The notes under the pieces: generated by a model | What the model saw: the letters and a program-made list of their open reading frames with translations, nothing else | Databases searched by the model: none | Told to the model about the DNA's origin: nothing | Shown here: piece by piece, positions 1 through 10,827 of the stretch | Layout: each line of letters starts with the position of its first letter | How positions within the stretch are numbered: the first letter of the stretch is position 1 | Translations under genes and position numbers: made by a program | NCBI RefSeq assembly: GCF_000204055.1 | Contig: NW_006768769.1 | Span: 662,024 to 726,023, forward strand | Origin: Melampsora larici-populina 98AG31 | Taxonomy: Eukaryota > Basidiomycota > Pucciniomycetes > Pucciniales > Melampsoraceae | Direction of reading: 5' to 3' | DNA length: 64,000 nucleotides

Positions 1-1235
1 ATCGGGTTTGAGGTAGAGCAAATGAAAGGGTGGGTTGGAAACGGAAAAAGAGGAAATCGGGTGGTAATCAATATTATTAGATGGTGTGGTCGAAAAACAA
101 TAACAAAACGGGAACTGGGAGGTGGAGACCAATGATCAGTTAGAGAACAGTAGCTTTTTATATCAGTCAAGAGAGTACTTACGCTGAGATTGGATACCAC
201 TCTGAGGGATTGCATCCGTCTTGACCGTTCTTGCTGTGAATTGGTGGGGGAGGGAAGACGACCATTTGATTAAGTGAGGGTGGTGGGCAATGGAGTTGGT
301 CGTAGGTCAGAGTTGATGGGGCACAGAGGGCATGGACAAATACATGTCTTTGGCGTAGAGGGCATGGGTATATACAGGTATACAGGTCATAGCGCTCGCT
401 ATGTGTACCGCCATGGATGTGGACATGCTACATACAAGCTCGAGCGTTGCACATAACCCACTACAGGAAATTTCGGTTTCCAAATAGTGCTGTGCACCAG
501 CCACTACGGCCACACCCCCTATTTTTAGTGGAAGTCCCGCAGCGCTTCCGCAGCACTTCCACTATCTATGGTGGTGCGGTTTTGACGTTGTCCTTATCAC
601 AACAACAACACTAATATCTTTTTGTTTGTCTTAGTTTCCACTTATCTCCAAATCAGATCTGTCTTTCCTCTTGTAATAGGAGCAAAGTTGATTCTTTTGA
701 AGTTGGATTTTTTTTCATTTTCAGTTCTCTCTCGGACTTGGATCAATTGATTACTTGTAAGTGTTATCAATCTCTCCTTATCTCACACTCTGAATGACAA
801 CAAGATCACTAACATCTGTCTTGCTTTCTTCTTTTCATTCGGATCCGTCTTTCCTCTTGGAATAGGATCGAAGTTGATTCTTTTGAAGTTGGACCATCTT
901 CAACTTCCCTGATAATCATTTTCATTCAGCCGGATTGAGATCATTGATCTCAAAGGATCGATCAAGATTATGATGGATTTGTAAATGGGCTTGATGAACT
1001 ATCTGTAGGTGAAGACACTGGTTCACCTGAAGTTTAAGATGATTTTCTTTTTTTTCAATTTTCTCGTTTTTTTTGTTTCAATTTGTTTGTTAGGCTTTGT
1101 TCTTAGTGTAATTACTTTTCCTTTTTCATTTTTATTGTTTCCAATCTTCCTGCAATATACTATATGTAGCAAGAATGCTCTAGATGTGAGATACCTGAGC
1201 CACAACAATAAAATTGTGTCTAATGAAACAGGACT
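1..1235. other. Non-coding stretch with a direct repeat
   Basis: No convincing gene is visible. Open frames here are short and lack recognisable domains. A block of about 53 bases at 654-706 recurs at 841-893 in the same orientation; both contain the string GTCTTTCCTCTTG followed by GAAGTTGATTCTTTTGAAG or a close variant. This looks like a local duplication in repeat or intron-like DNA. Nothing else stands out. Confidence 0.5.
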
Positions 1236-1600
1236 GGAATCAGGTGAGCCATCACATTATAACCAGGTGATGGGTTGGGTGAGAAGGCCCACCTGTTCAT
1301 TGGGTGAAAAGGCCCACCTGTCATTAGGTGAGAAGGCTCACCTGTTCACGGTGTGAGTCATCTCACCCAATGAACAGGTGTCCCATCAGGTGAGATGACT
1401 TGCACCATGACCAGGTGAGCCTTCTCACCTGATGACCAGGTGGGCCATCACCTTGTGGTCACATGGCCATGTTGGGTGATGGTCACACTGGCTTTCATGT
1501 GGAGCTGGTAGATGTGGCATAGTGTGAAGAGCGTAGGATTTATTGGCAGAGGCCAATTTCACCTGATCTTCACATGCCGGCCGCCCCGTGGTGTATGCTA
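1236..1600. repeat. CAGGTGA-rich inverted-repeat element, copy 1
   Basis: The stretch is filled with direct and inverted copies of CAGGTGA/TCACCTG. CACCTGTTCATTGGGTGA near 1293 has a perfect 18-base inverted partner at about 1363-1380, and GAGAAGGCTCACCTG near 1328 has an inverted partner near 1415, so the single strand could fold into a large hairpin. It ends in GCCGCCCCGTGGTGTA, which is also the end of the related copy at 4858-5113. No coding potential is seen. It is probably a non-autonomous DNA element (MITE-like); superfamily unknown. Confidence 0.6.
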
Positions 1601-2600
1601 CACACTAAACCTATGGTAGTGTGTTGTAGCGTAGCTGTTCCAGCGCTGATACCACGGTCAATTGGATTCTGGATTTTTTCATACAAGTCATTCATAAGGC
1701 GGACACATTCTTTGCTTTCTTTCTTCTTCTCTCAGCTATCTATTAACAAGCATTATTACCAAAAGGACATGGTGTCAAGATCTACTTGGTCCATGGTGAG
1801 AATGAGAGTTGACTGCCACGGGTTTAGACATTTGTCCAGGGTGGGCATTAGTCCAGCGGACTTATTTTGGGCTTTTTCAATTTTGACAACGTGACTCAAG
1901 TAGCACTTTAGAGCCACCATATTCAAGTAACCTTAACAAGGTTGCGGACGCGGCCACAGGAGAGGGGCTTTGTTAAGCTTAGTATTCAAGGCTTTTTTGT
2001 GTTGTTTCCCTTTTTCTTTTCTAATTTGTGGTACCCAAAGGCTTTCAATGACAAAGAAGAGTCTGAGATATTGTCTCAGGGTGATTCTTAGCTTACAAAA
2101 GCCCTGTTGGAACCAAATCACGCTTATGTCTTTTTCTACTTTTATCTTACATAACTTTGTGCACTTATCATTACATAGTAATTTGTCCAGGGTTTTTACT
2201 CACAACCTTTTGTCTAGAATTAACCTAACCACAAATTGTACCACTGCTTGATGTTATCAATTCCTGATCTGAGGAAATTTCTCTTTTACTATTCATTATT
2301 AATTTCCTCAACTACAACACCTTATCATCCCATCAACTCTCCAGATCATCCTTCTCCAAATAGTTCCTTGACTGATAGTTGTGTTGTTGCTGTTCTGATC
2401 AGGGATCTGAGATCCCTTTAAGCCCTCTCTGCGCGGCCCGTCTGCAGGCTTAGGACTAATTGTGAATTTTTGGTGTGAACACTACCAGGATTAAGTGCCT
2501 TTAAGTAGTTTTTCACATTTTTTTGCTTCCCTTGCAAGCAAACCTCACTTGACTCCTTATGCAAAGTTGTTCAAAACAACTTTCTACATGGTCCTCACCA
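1601..2600. other. No recognisable gene
   Basis: About 1 kb of AT-rich DNA with only short open frames and no domain, repeat end or RNA gene that can be recognised. Confidence 0.45.
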
Positions 2601-2796
2601 CCAACATATTTACCTCGGATTTTGTAATCCGAGGTATCCTCGGATGCAAAACCTTGGACAGAAGCTTCCCAAGGCTTTGATCCAAGGTAATTCTCAGGGC
2701 AAAAAAATACCTTGGGCAAAAACCTCGGACAAGGTTTGTCCGAGGATTTGCCTCCGATGATGCCTCAGATTTCTCAACCCGAGGCATCTATGCTGG
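2601..2796. repeat. CCTCGGA/CCAAGG MITE-like element, copy A
   Basis: An approximately 196-bp element with imperfect inverted ends: CCAACATATTTACCTCGG at the left and CCGAGGCATCTATGCTGG at the right. The interior is a string of CCTCGG, TCCGAGG, CCTTGG and CCAAGG sub-palindromes. Related copies lie at 5628-5823 and 22591-22783. No coding potential. The target duplication is not clear. Confidence 0.6.
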
Positions 2797-3611
2797 CAGT
2801 GCCTGTAACCTAACATGATAGGCAATGTAATGCGGCCAAAAAATTGGTGTGAAAATTCTTACAACATGCCTGTATTGTTGCTTCAAAGATTGGGTATGGT
2901 GTAGATGCATGCTGGACACCCCTTAAAAGTGGGCCATAAGGCTTGAAAACTCGCCTCAAGAACAGCATGATGGAGTGGTTTTTACCTCTGGATAACAAAA
3001 TATACACATGTAGAAAATTAATATGAACAACTTTGCCTGCAGAGTAAAGTGAGGCTTGCTTGTGAGGGAAGCAAAAAAATGCAAGGGCACAGCTGCACAG
3101 AAAGGGCTTTGTTAGGCTAAGGGTGATTCCAAGAAAGTGCCCTTCTACAAAGGATACTCTGTCACAGACGCAGACATGAAGAAAATGTGAAGTTGTGAAA
3201 ATTGCATTCCTTCCATTTCCCCCTCTTTTCTCCACACATCAATTCCCCTTTGTTTTTGTGGATTCTCACCCCATTGGCTCAGGAAAATCAATCATCACAT
3301 TTCTCTCACACATTTTTCTTGTTTGAATCACACAGTGTTATTTCTCGATAAGACAAAAGCCACCACTAAATTCTAACTACATCTAACACCAACAGAATTG
3401 AAACAAATCTGGATAATTTCAACACCCATGTGAGAAGAACTAGTGAGAGGTTAGCTAACAGAGCTGGTTCATCCCCTGAAACCATAGAATATATCTTGCT
3501 ATGCCAGTGGTAGACACCACCATGATCTCTAGGAATGTTACTGTGAGTTGAGGTTGGGGAAGAGGCCAGGGGAAACAGGTGGTGTCTGTTCGCAAGCCTA
3601 CTGTTTTGGGT
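2797..3611. other. No recognisable gene
   Basis: Two minus-strand open frames (2810-3235 and 3366-3656) exist, but they show no domain, no credible intron pattern and a composition typical of chance frames. Nothing else is recognised. Confidence 0.4.
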
Positions 3612-3775
3612 ACCTACACCACGGGGTGACTTTAAACTGAGCCCACCTGAAATCAAATCAGTGTGGCCTCAGGTGGAGGTCTTGGGAAAAAAAGGGCATT
3701 TCTAGGTGACAGGAGTGTGGGTGAGGTCATGTGGCCCTCACCCAGGCCGTCACCTGGCTGCCACGTACCCAAAAA
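3612..3775. repeat. CAGGTGA-rich element, copy 2
   Basis: It begins with TACACCACGGGG, the reverse complement of the CCCCGTGGTGTA that ends copies 1 and 3, and contains AATCAGTGTGGCCTCAGG, which is also present near 5022 in copy 3 in the same orientation. Multiple CACCTG and CAGGTG motifs follow. It is shorter and rearranged relative to the other two copies. Confidence 0.5.
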
Positions 3776-4857
3776 GATTCATGTTCCGCCGACATGGTTT
3801 ACTAGCTGATCAGCAGGTGAGTTGATTTGTCTGAGAACGACCTGGAATCCAGGGTGCTCAGCACACATAAGCTTGGATGACCCAAATCATTGATAGCAAT
3901 CATTTGTACTTGTACAATTTTTTGATTTTATTTTATTTTTATTTTTATTTTATTTTTTATTTTTATTTTGAATAATTATGTCACTGGCTTAACTAGACTT
4001 GTTCAGAATTGAGAACTGTCCCTTTTCTGTATTGCTCCGCACACCACCCACTCCGAGTCATCACTTCAATCGTTCACCAGTAAGTCTTGTTCTCATGTCA
4101 TCAATAGCAAGGTTTATCAACTGCATCATCCACTACCACATCAATGTATGTATCAGATTGTGATATTAAACTGGAGAGCATTGCGGTAAGTTCCTCTTTC
4201 TTTCACATCTATCTTTTCTTATCATTGTTGTTGATTGATCATTTATTTTCATCTTACTATTGTCTATTCTTCTTTGTCACCATTGCATCCTTTTCATCAT
4301 TGTAGGTCACTCTCCTTCTCTCTTCTTGAAGACCCCTAGTTTGATTGTGCTAAGTTCATTCTCTTTTTCATCTTATTTGTTCAAGGATTTCCATACTTGA
4401 TCATCTTTCATCACAGCTTTACAGATCTTGTTTGCTCAATCGGTATGTGTTTCATCTTCCTCTCTCTTGTACTTCTCAATCACCTGTCACTGACTTCACT
4501 GCTTTAACTTTTGATCTATCTTTCCTTTGTTCATAGACCGTTCTTCCCTTCTTTGATCACTGGCTCAATCACCTGTCTATTGAGTAAGTGATGCATTTTG
4601 TGCACTTCATGTCTCTGTCAACTCATACTCACTGGCATCATCATCTGTCCTCTTGACACAAAGATGTCCAGCTCATTCAAGTCTGGACTGTTTTCAATTC
4701 GATTCCTTTTATCCGAGATTTTTCTTTTTCACCGTTATTTGTCATGTTATTGTATCATAGTACATGTTGTTTAGAAATGCAAAGAGTAGATGATCTATTT
4801 TATGTGTAATTTGTGCGCAAAAATAAAGAACCAAGCCCAATTTGAGTAGTTTGGCAA
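3776..4857. other. Non-coding, pyrimidine-rich stretch with a TTTTA microsatellite
   Basis: A run of TTTTA-type units occupies about 3928-3970. The rest, especially 4080-4680, is rich in TCATCTTT, TCTTTC and CACTG words on the plus strand. It resembles intron or untranslated DNA, but no flanking exon can be assigned. Confidence 0.45.
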
Positions 4858-5113
4858 TTGAGCAAAATAACCTATCACCCATCATTAGCAGGTAGACAAA
4901 AGGGTGAGTTATTTCACCTTGTCATAAGGTGAGATAGATCCCACTGTTTTTGAGTGAGCCATCACCTTGTGGATACATGATCATGTCAGGTGTTGGCCAC
5001 CTTGAGTTTCACCTGTAGCTCAATCAGTGTGGCCTCAGGTGGAGAGCCCGGGATTTCTTGGCAGTGGCTGATTTCACCTGATGCTCACCTGCCAGCCGCC
5101 CCGTGGTGTACTA
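4858..5113. repeat. CAGGTGA-rich element, copy 3
   Basis: It shares an ordered series of words with copy 1: CCATCACCTTGTGG, a TTGGCAG(T/A)GGC block, TTTCACCTGATGCTCACCTG and the terminal CCGCCCCGTGGTGTA. The order and orientation agree with 1410-1592. Divergence is moderate, so this is an old, dispersed family. Confidence 0.55.
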
Positions 5114-5400
5114 CTACCAATGATGCAGCTTCAAACAGTTGTGTTACTGCTGCTGTACCAGCCAATTCAACAGTTACAGATTCCAGAGGCAATACTTCTC
5201 ATACTAATCAAAGAGTCTTTGAAACCCGCAAGTTTGATTTCAAGAGATAGTGTTATCACTGTTTTGACATGTAAGTGAGTGATTTCATTTCTCTGTTTCC
5301 ACCCCTGGTGTTGCTGCAAAATGTGATGCCACAACAAATCGTGTAGCCATCTGGCTGATCCTGCCTCTCAAGAGAGAAGAGCAAAAAATGATTGAAAATG

Positions 5401-5460
5401 CATTTGATCAGCATTAAATCAGCATTAAATCAGCATTATTCAGCATTAAATGAGCATTTT
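5401..5460. repeat. Short tandem repeat, CAGCATTAAAT unit
   Basis: Four consecutive near-copies of an approximately 11-base unit (ATCAGCATTAA / ATTCAGCATTAA). A simple tandem array with no associated gene. Confidence 0.75.
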
Positions 5461-5627
5461 TGATTAAAAATGCATTAAATGTAATCATTTTTTCCTTGGG
5501 AAGATTACCTTTTGCTGGGAGTGTTAGTGGCTCTTGCCACATAATTTGAACCTAAAATGATCACTGTGAAAGGGTACATACCTGAGCCTTTGACAATCTC
5601 CAACACTCAATGGCTGAAACAACACCA

Positions 5628-5823
5628 CCTACATATTTGGCTTGGAGACAAATGTCCGAGGAGTCCTTGGAAGGCGCCCCCAAGGAAAAGGGAACCCAAG
5701 GGATAATTCCAAGGCACATTTTGGCCCTGGCCATTGCCTCAGATTGGATCCTTGGATGGTGCTTCACTTGGAGTCAAAATCTGAGGACTTTTTGGATTTT
5801 TGGCTCTGAGCCAAATATGCTGG
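5628..5823. repeat. CCTCGGA/CCAAGG MITE-like element, copy B
   Basis: Inverted ends CTACATATTTGGCTTGGAG (left) and CTCTGAGCCAAATATGCTGG (right). The interior has the same CCAAGG, CCTTGG and CCGAGG word pattern as copies A and C, and the same length of about 196 bp. Confidence 0.6.
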
Positions 5824-6018
5824 GTGTGCAAGACTTAGTACAACAATTATTTTGCTGCTGTACCTATGAAAGAGAGAATGGAAGACACATCACAGTGTTC
5901 ACTTGACTATGGCACATTGAAGTGCACACAAGGAGAGGTTTGGAAAACAAAACAAAAATCAGTTTCTTTGTTGGAATTTGGGGAAATTCCAACACCCCTT
6001 TAGTCTCAGAAAAGGAGA

Positions 6019-6862
6019 TTGGATTTCCTGTGTTTTATGGTCTCACCACATGAGGAACTCAAGAAGGGCTGTCTGTACATGGTGCTTGAGCTGATTGGAA
6101 GCTTGGATCCACCCTCTAATAGATGTTTTTTGTGTGAGCATGTTGATGTGACACTCAAGTTTCTACACTGTGCATATGTTGGGGTGACTGCACCAGCAAA
6201 AATTTTTGGGGAATGGGTTGTGGCCTTTGATCTATTTGTTGCTTACCTTCAGTACTACACACACCATGACTTTGCAAACAGATTTGTCATCCATCAGAAA
6301 ATGCTACAGAAATTAAGAAAGAGAACTTTGAGTGGCCAATGGATTTTTCCTACAAAATTTCCATCCATACCACTGTTTTGACCTTCAGATATACCAATGG
6401 TAAACTTGCACCAACCCAGCTGTCTGAGATGAAAAGATTGAGCAAGAAGCCTTCAAGAGATACACATTGCTAGAACAACTTCCTACCTGCTTTTGCTGAC
6501 ACCAACCTGTACATTGAAGGTGGAGTGAAGGAACACTGCAATCCTATCACCAGTTGCAATCATATCACCAGTGAAGTTGGTTCCAACATGTATAACACCA
6601 AAAATGGTGCAAGTATTCACAATTCTAACCCCTTCACATGCAATACCTCCAACTCAAACACAAATGGCTCAAAAACCAAAACACTAGGTCTTGGAATTAT
6701 GCTAATCAGCCTGTCTATGATGACTCTGGTGGCATAAATTACAGTAACCGGGAAGATTGTAGTAGTGCTGACCACAAAGCTTGTGGTAGAGTTAAAGGCA
6801 GTGCATGGGTTGGAAATGGAGATGGTGGCAGGGAGCATAGTCCCCCCCTGTATATTCAGTGA
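6019..6862 (+). pseudogene. Decayed unrecognised coding sequence
   Basis: An open frame of 120 codons (6019-6381) reads as a plausible protein, with Cys and His residues around CFLCEHVDVTLKFLHC and a basic stretch HQKMLQKLRKR. After its stop, sequence that still looks coding continues in another plus-strand frame (6381-6470, reading TFRYTNGKLAPTQLSEMKR) and again at 6525-6862, where Asn, Ser and Thr are abundant. The changes of frame suggest indels in a relic, or introns that cannot be placed with confidence. No domain is recognised. It could be a host-gene relic or part of an element. Confidence 0.3.
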
Positions 6863-9074
6863 TAACTCCCGGAGAGGCAAGGGTAGCGGTGTGTGGTGTT
6901 GCAAGGAATGGTGCAACAATCTTTGGGTTGAACACTGCAACTATAGTAGAGTAAGAACTTTGGAGCAAACAGAAAGGCAAACTAAGCCAAATTGGAACTT
7001 ACCAATAGATACCTCCCTTCATTTGAAGTTTTTATCATATACTAAAGCAGGCCACTGCCATCTCTGTTACTATGTGCCTCTTAAATAACTTTCCTTCTTG
7101 TTCTGTCCTGCTTTATAACAATGACGGCTGTGTTGAAATACACCATAGCTTAAAATACTGTTACAAAGCTTCATTTGATTTCTAAACTTGTTGAGAATAT
7201 TAAGAAGGATTTCAATAGCAGGAAACCTTGATGACAAATATGGATGAACAAATAAGATAACAAATCACGTAAAAATGAGAGAGAGGAAATAACAACGCCG
7301 CTTGTTCTCGTGAAGAAGGTAAAGAGCATGGGATCTGCTGTGCTAAAAACTATGAGTTAGTAAGATTCTTCTCTGATAATATGAGGAGACGCGCATTTCA
7401 CAAAACTCAGTTCCTCCTCCAAAGCCACTTCGCCTGCCCCCGATTCCTGTAAGTTAAAACGTGTTCCAACTACCTACCATATAAGAATTGAGACGTTGGT
7501 GTCAGGTAAAAGAGGCCGTGTGAACAGCTCGCGGCTTAAGGATACATATATGTATAACGATATATGTATATCCATATACTTCGGGTACTGTGGAATCTGG
7601 ATTCAAGCTCAAAGTTGCAATCTGCTGCAATGCGAGGTTCACTTGCACTTGGCAAGCATGAGTTCTGAAAAAGTTTCCCTGCTTTTCCAGAATTTCCTTC
7701 TCCTTTTTCACGCCTGTGTCCACTTCGAAATTCCAACTTCTGACCTGTTCCGACGCCGTCAAGCCTCAAGTTTTGTATTGTCCTGGTTTGAAATGTCTCA
7801 ATCGGCGGATCATGGCGAGAATGTTCAGAGAATGTACAGACTCTGCATCTCACTGTATATACACATATTCTTTTCCCACTGTTCTGGTATACAATTTTTT
7901 AGCCTCGACGAGCTGCGTGATAAATAAAATTCCTTGAGTTGGGTTAAACCCTTCCTCCGTCCACCTATCGAAATTCGATGATCAGAACTGCGTGTCACAT
8001 TATTCTCAACGAAAGAATTCAAAGCATTCCCATCCATCTGGTCCAGTAGATCGAGTTATCATCAGTACTTCGAGCTGTCTAAGTCCTCTCGATACCGCCG
8101 ACTATTTTCATCTCCTAGAACTACTGGCAGCCAAAGTTTGCAGCTCTTTCACAACTTTCCCGCAATCTTCAAAGATTCCTGTCAACCCACGAGGTTGCAT
8201 CAACCGCCAGGGTGAGTTTAAGCCATCCGCTGCCACTATGGAGTCATGCTTTCATGCCGATCTCTCCTCAATCAATGCTCTCAAACACTTGACTTCACCG
8301 AGGGAAAGTCGAATAGACGCGTTTAGAAGCCATCCTCTAGCGAACCTGAGACTGATCCGTTGCTTCCACATATTCACTTCTTGCACCGCTTGATCGACAA
8401 TACCGTAGCCTCGCTGTTTCGCTTAATCTCGTCACCACATCCAATCACACTGCAAATTGATCCGAAATGAGTTCAGATGGCAACTTCCTAATTCCCAGAA
8501 CTTCTTTACGTTCGCCATCTTTCTTTGGACCGGTGACTTTGGCTGCAGCACTTGTGTCAGTTTGACCTCTCGGATTTTTCAAAATCAGCTGATAGCTTCG
8601 GTACCTCAGTTGAGGTAGCTCGTCGGACCTTCATATTCTGCATTTGTGGCATAGATTTGCTGATATTTGGGAATAATTACCATTACAAACAGTTTGGCAT
8701 CCTCTTTCACCGCACCGTTTGATGAAGGTGAAGACTCGATTTTCATCTTCAACTCAAGCCGCCAGCTTGATGAGTTCCCATTTTAGCAAAGTCGCATGTT
8801 CAAGTGCTGATTAGAGGTTTTGTCTTTATCCTATATTGTGAAGATTTCTCGATCGTAAAATTGGCAGACCCAACTTTCAAAGGAACCGTGGGACTGTGGG
8901 GCGCTTGTACAAGGTCAGCTCCCCTCCTGGCTCATCGGTCTCATCCGCATATGTCCTAACTTTCTGTTCGCGCATCTTCCGCCGGGGCTGCACGTTTGAT
9001 GTAGTTATCACACCGAGAATGCGACAACAGCAAACCCCAACGCAACACTGACCGGAAATGCAACTATTGACGCC
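6863..9074. other. GC-balanced block, possible gene relics, none recognised
   Basis: From about 7300 the base composition is more balanced than in the flanking repeats. Frames at 7502-7853 (minus, two overlapping frames that read as one coiled segment with a frameshift), 7992-8393 (plus) and about 8480-8810 (minus) look partly coding but have stops and no recognisable domain. They may be decayed host exons. No RNA gene is seen. Confidence 0.3.
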
Positions 9075-9860
9075 ATGATTCATAAACAAGGAAAACATGA
9101 AGGCTGCTCTCCTAGTGGCTTTGGCTGGAGTTTCAGTGAGTTTATTTTGATCGTTTGAACCCCGCACCTTCTAAGCGCTGACTGCGCCGAATATGTGATA
9201 CTGTTTGTAGGCCTACCAGTGAATAGCACTGGACTGACAAGTATGCCATTGCCTGATGGCAATGTTGGCTTCAACGTCGACCCGAGCACCGAAAACACCG
9301 CCGACGTCCAATGGGTCGAAGTGATGTCCAAGAGTGACTCTACGATGTTGATCGTTCATCTCGCTGGTCGGTTGAAAACTTATTTCGCGCGGAGTGTTGT
9401 TACAGTGACTAACATTGCCTGAAATTTGAAAGCTGGTGTCTGTTCAACACTGGGCCTTCTCTTGCTCCTTGTTCCGTACAAGTCTATGGAAGGCTCGGCA
9501 CCTAGCTTGGCCCGGTTCCTCAAGGTTGGATCAATGAGTCTCCTACTTGTTTCGGTTGGTTGCGTACTCGCGCTAGTCAGCTTTGCGGTCGACCTCTTTG
9601 TCGCCCTTCGTGTCCGCAACAACATCAACGCCATTGGGAATGGTGCGTTGTATTCATGCCCACTCTTACACCACTCTGTATCCTAGAATTTTATTGACAT
9701 GTCTTATCATTCTCCTGTTGAACATCTTGGTTTTGTTGGTCCTTCAGGAGGTGGTGTTCAGGCCGGTCTCGGAAACATGCCATGGTTTGCCATCGCTGGC
9801 GTGATTCTAACTGTGCCTTCAATCTGGTCCACACGAGGGCAATTAGGTGACAAGCGGTGA
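9075..9860 (+). CDS. SUR7/PalI-like multi-pass membrane protein gene
   Basis: Three exons join in frame: 9211-9366, 9433-9642 and 9748-9860 (TGA stop), with GT-AG introns at 9367-9432 (66 nt) and 9643-9747 (105 nt). The product has hydrophobic segments starting LAAGVCSTLGLLLLLVP, MSLLLVSVGCVLALVSFAVDLF and WFAIAGVILTVPS, separated by short loops (RVRNNINAIG). This is the layout of SUR7/PalI (Rim9) claudin-like plasma-membrane proteins, which act in eisosomes or alkaline-pH sensing. The first exon is uncertain. A short ATG frame at 9097 (MKAALLVALAGVS, signal-like) ends at a GTGAGT donor but joins out of phase. An ATG at 9075 using the same donor joins in phase but is not hydrophobic. The N-terminal transmembrane helix expected for the family is therefore missing or misplaced, and the gene may be truncated. 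Confidence 0.5.
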
Positions 9861-10827
9861 ACGCACTTTCGAAGTCGGACTGGATATAATGAAGCTCCGA
9901 CTCGGACACCGCGTTATGACTATTACAACCGCCTTTTATCTTCTCTACTAATTTCCGCTGCTCGGGGCATGCAGGCTTATCGCAATCCAATGCGCAACAA
10001 ACATCTGTGATCATTCGAATAATTTCTCTCAATTGAACACCACCCGATATTGTTTTACACTTTCTTGAATGTCACTTTCTTGAATGTCACTTTGCTTGAG
10101 TCACACGTATCACTCTCTCTTGTATTTATGTCTTTCTTCGTCGCACACACTCATTTGTCACAATCAATCACAATCCGCTTCCCTCTTTTCTTGTCTCTTC
10201 ATCGTTGAATAAGACCCTTGCCAAGACTTTCATCCTGTCTGTAAGAGCATATACTCTCAAGCAGTATATTTTCATAACTGAAGAGTGTTATCATACTATC
10301 TGCAAAGGTGGTAATTAAATATAAGTGTAGTCTGTAGAGACTGTTCAAGTGGAGTAAAGCTTGGATGACTCGTCATCAAGTTTCAGAAGTGGATCATGTC
10401 CAGTGGTTGTAAGGGCAAGACCTGCTCACTTTAGTATTTGTACTTCGATAGAAGTCTTCACTGAGGATGAGTATAGGCAATTGGCAAGGGGCAAAAGCTC
10501 CAAAACTAATCAAAAGACCCCGCTATCTATCCAAACAATCCCTACAACTAGCTCCAGCCGGAAGGTATTGGTGCGTCAGACTCGACTAACTAACCTGATA
10601 AGACAAGAAAGTGGAAATGGTAATGTGAATAAGAGAAATGTGATAATCACTCACCTAGCTCCAGCCAAAATGTATTGGTGAAGAAGAATATCTTTGTGGA
10701 GCTAGGGTGAAATCCTTTTCATATCAAAGAATAAAACAGATTTATCACATTTTCTAATTTATCAATACTTCTGCTTTATCAAGAAAGCCAACATTACTGT
10801 TTAATCACATCAAGGAGAAGTGCAAGT
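9861..10827. other. Intergenic; no clear gene
   Basis: It includes a plus-strand frame of 106 codons (10361-10681) without a recognisable domain. This may be the extreme N-terminal part of the hAT element that follows. The sequence GAATGTCACTTTCTT is repeated back to back near 10063-10090. Confidence 0.35.
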
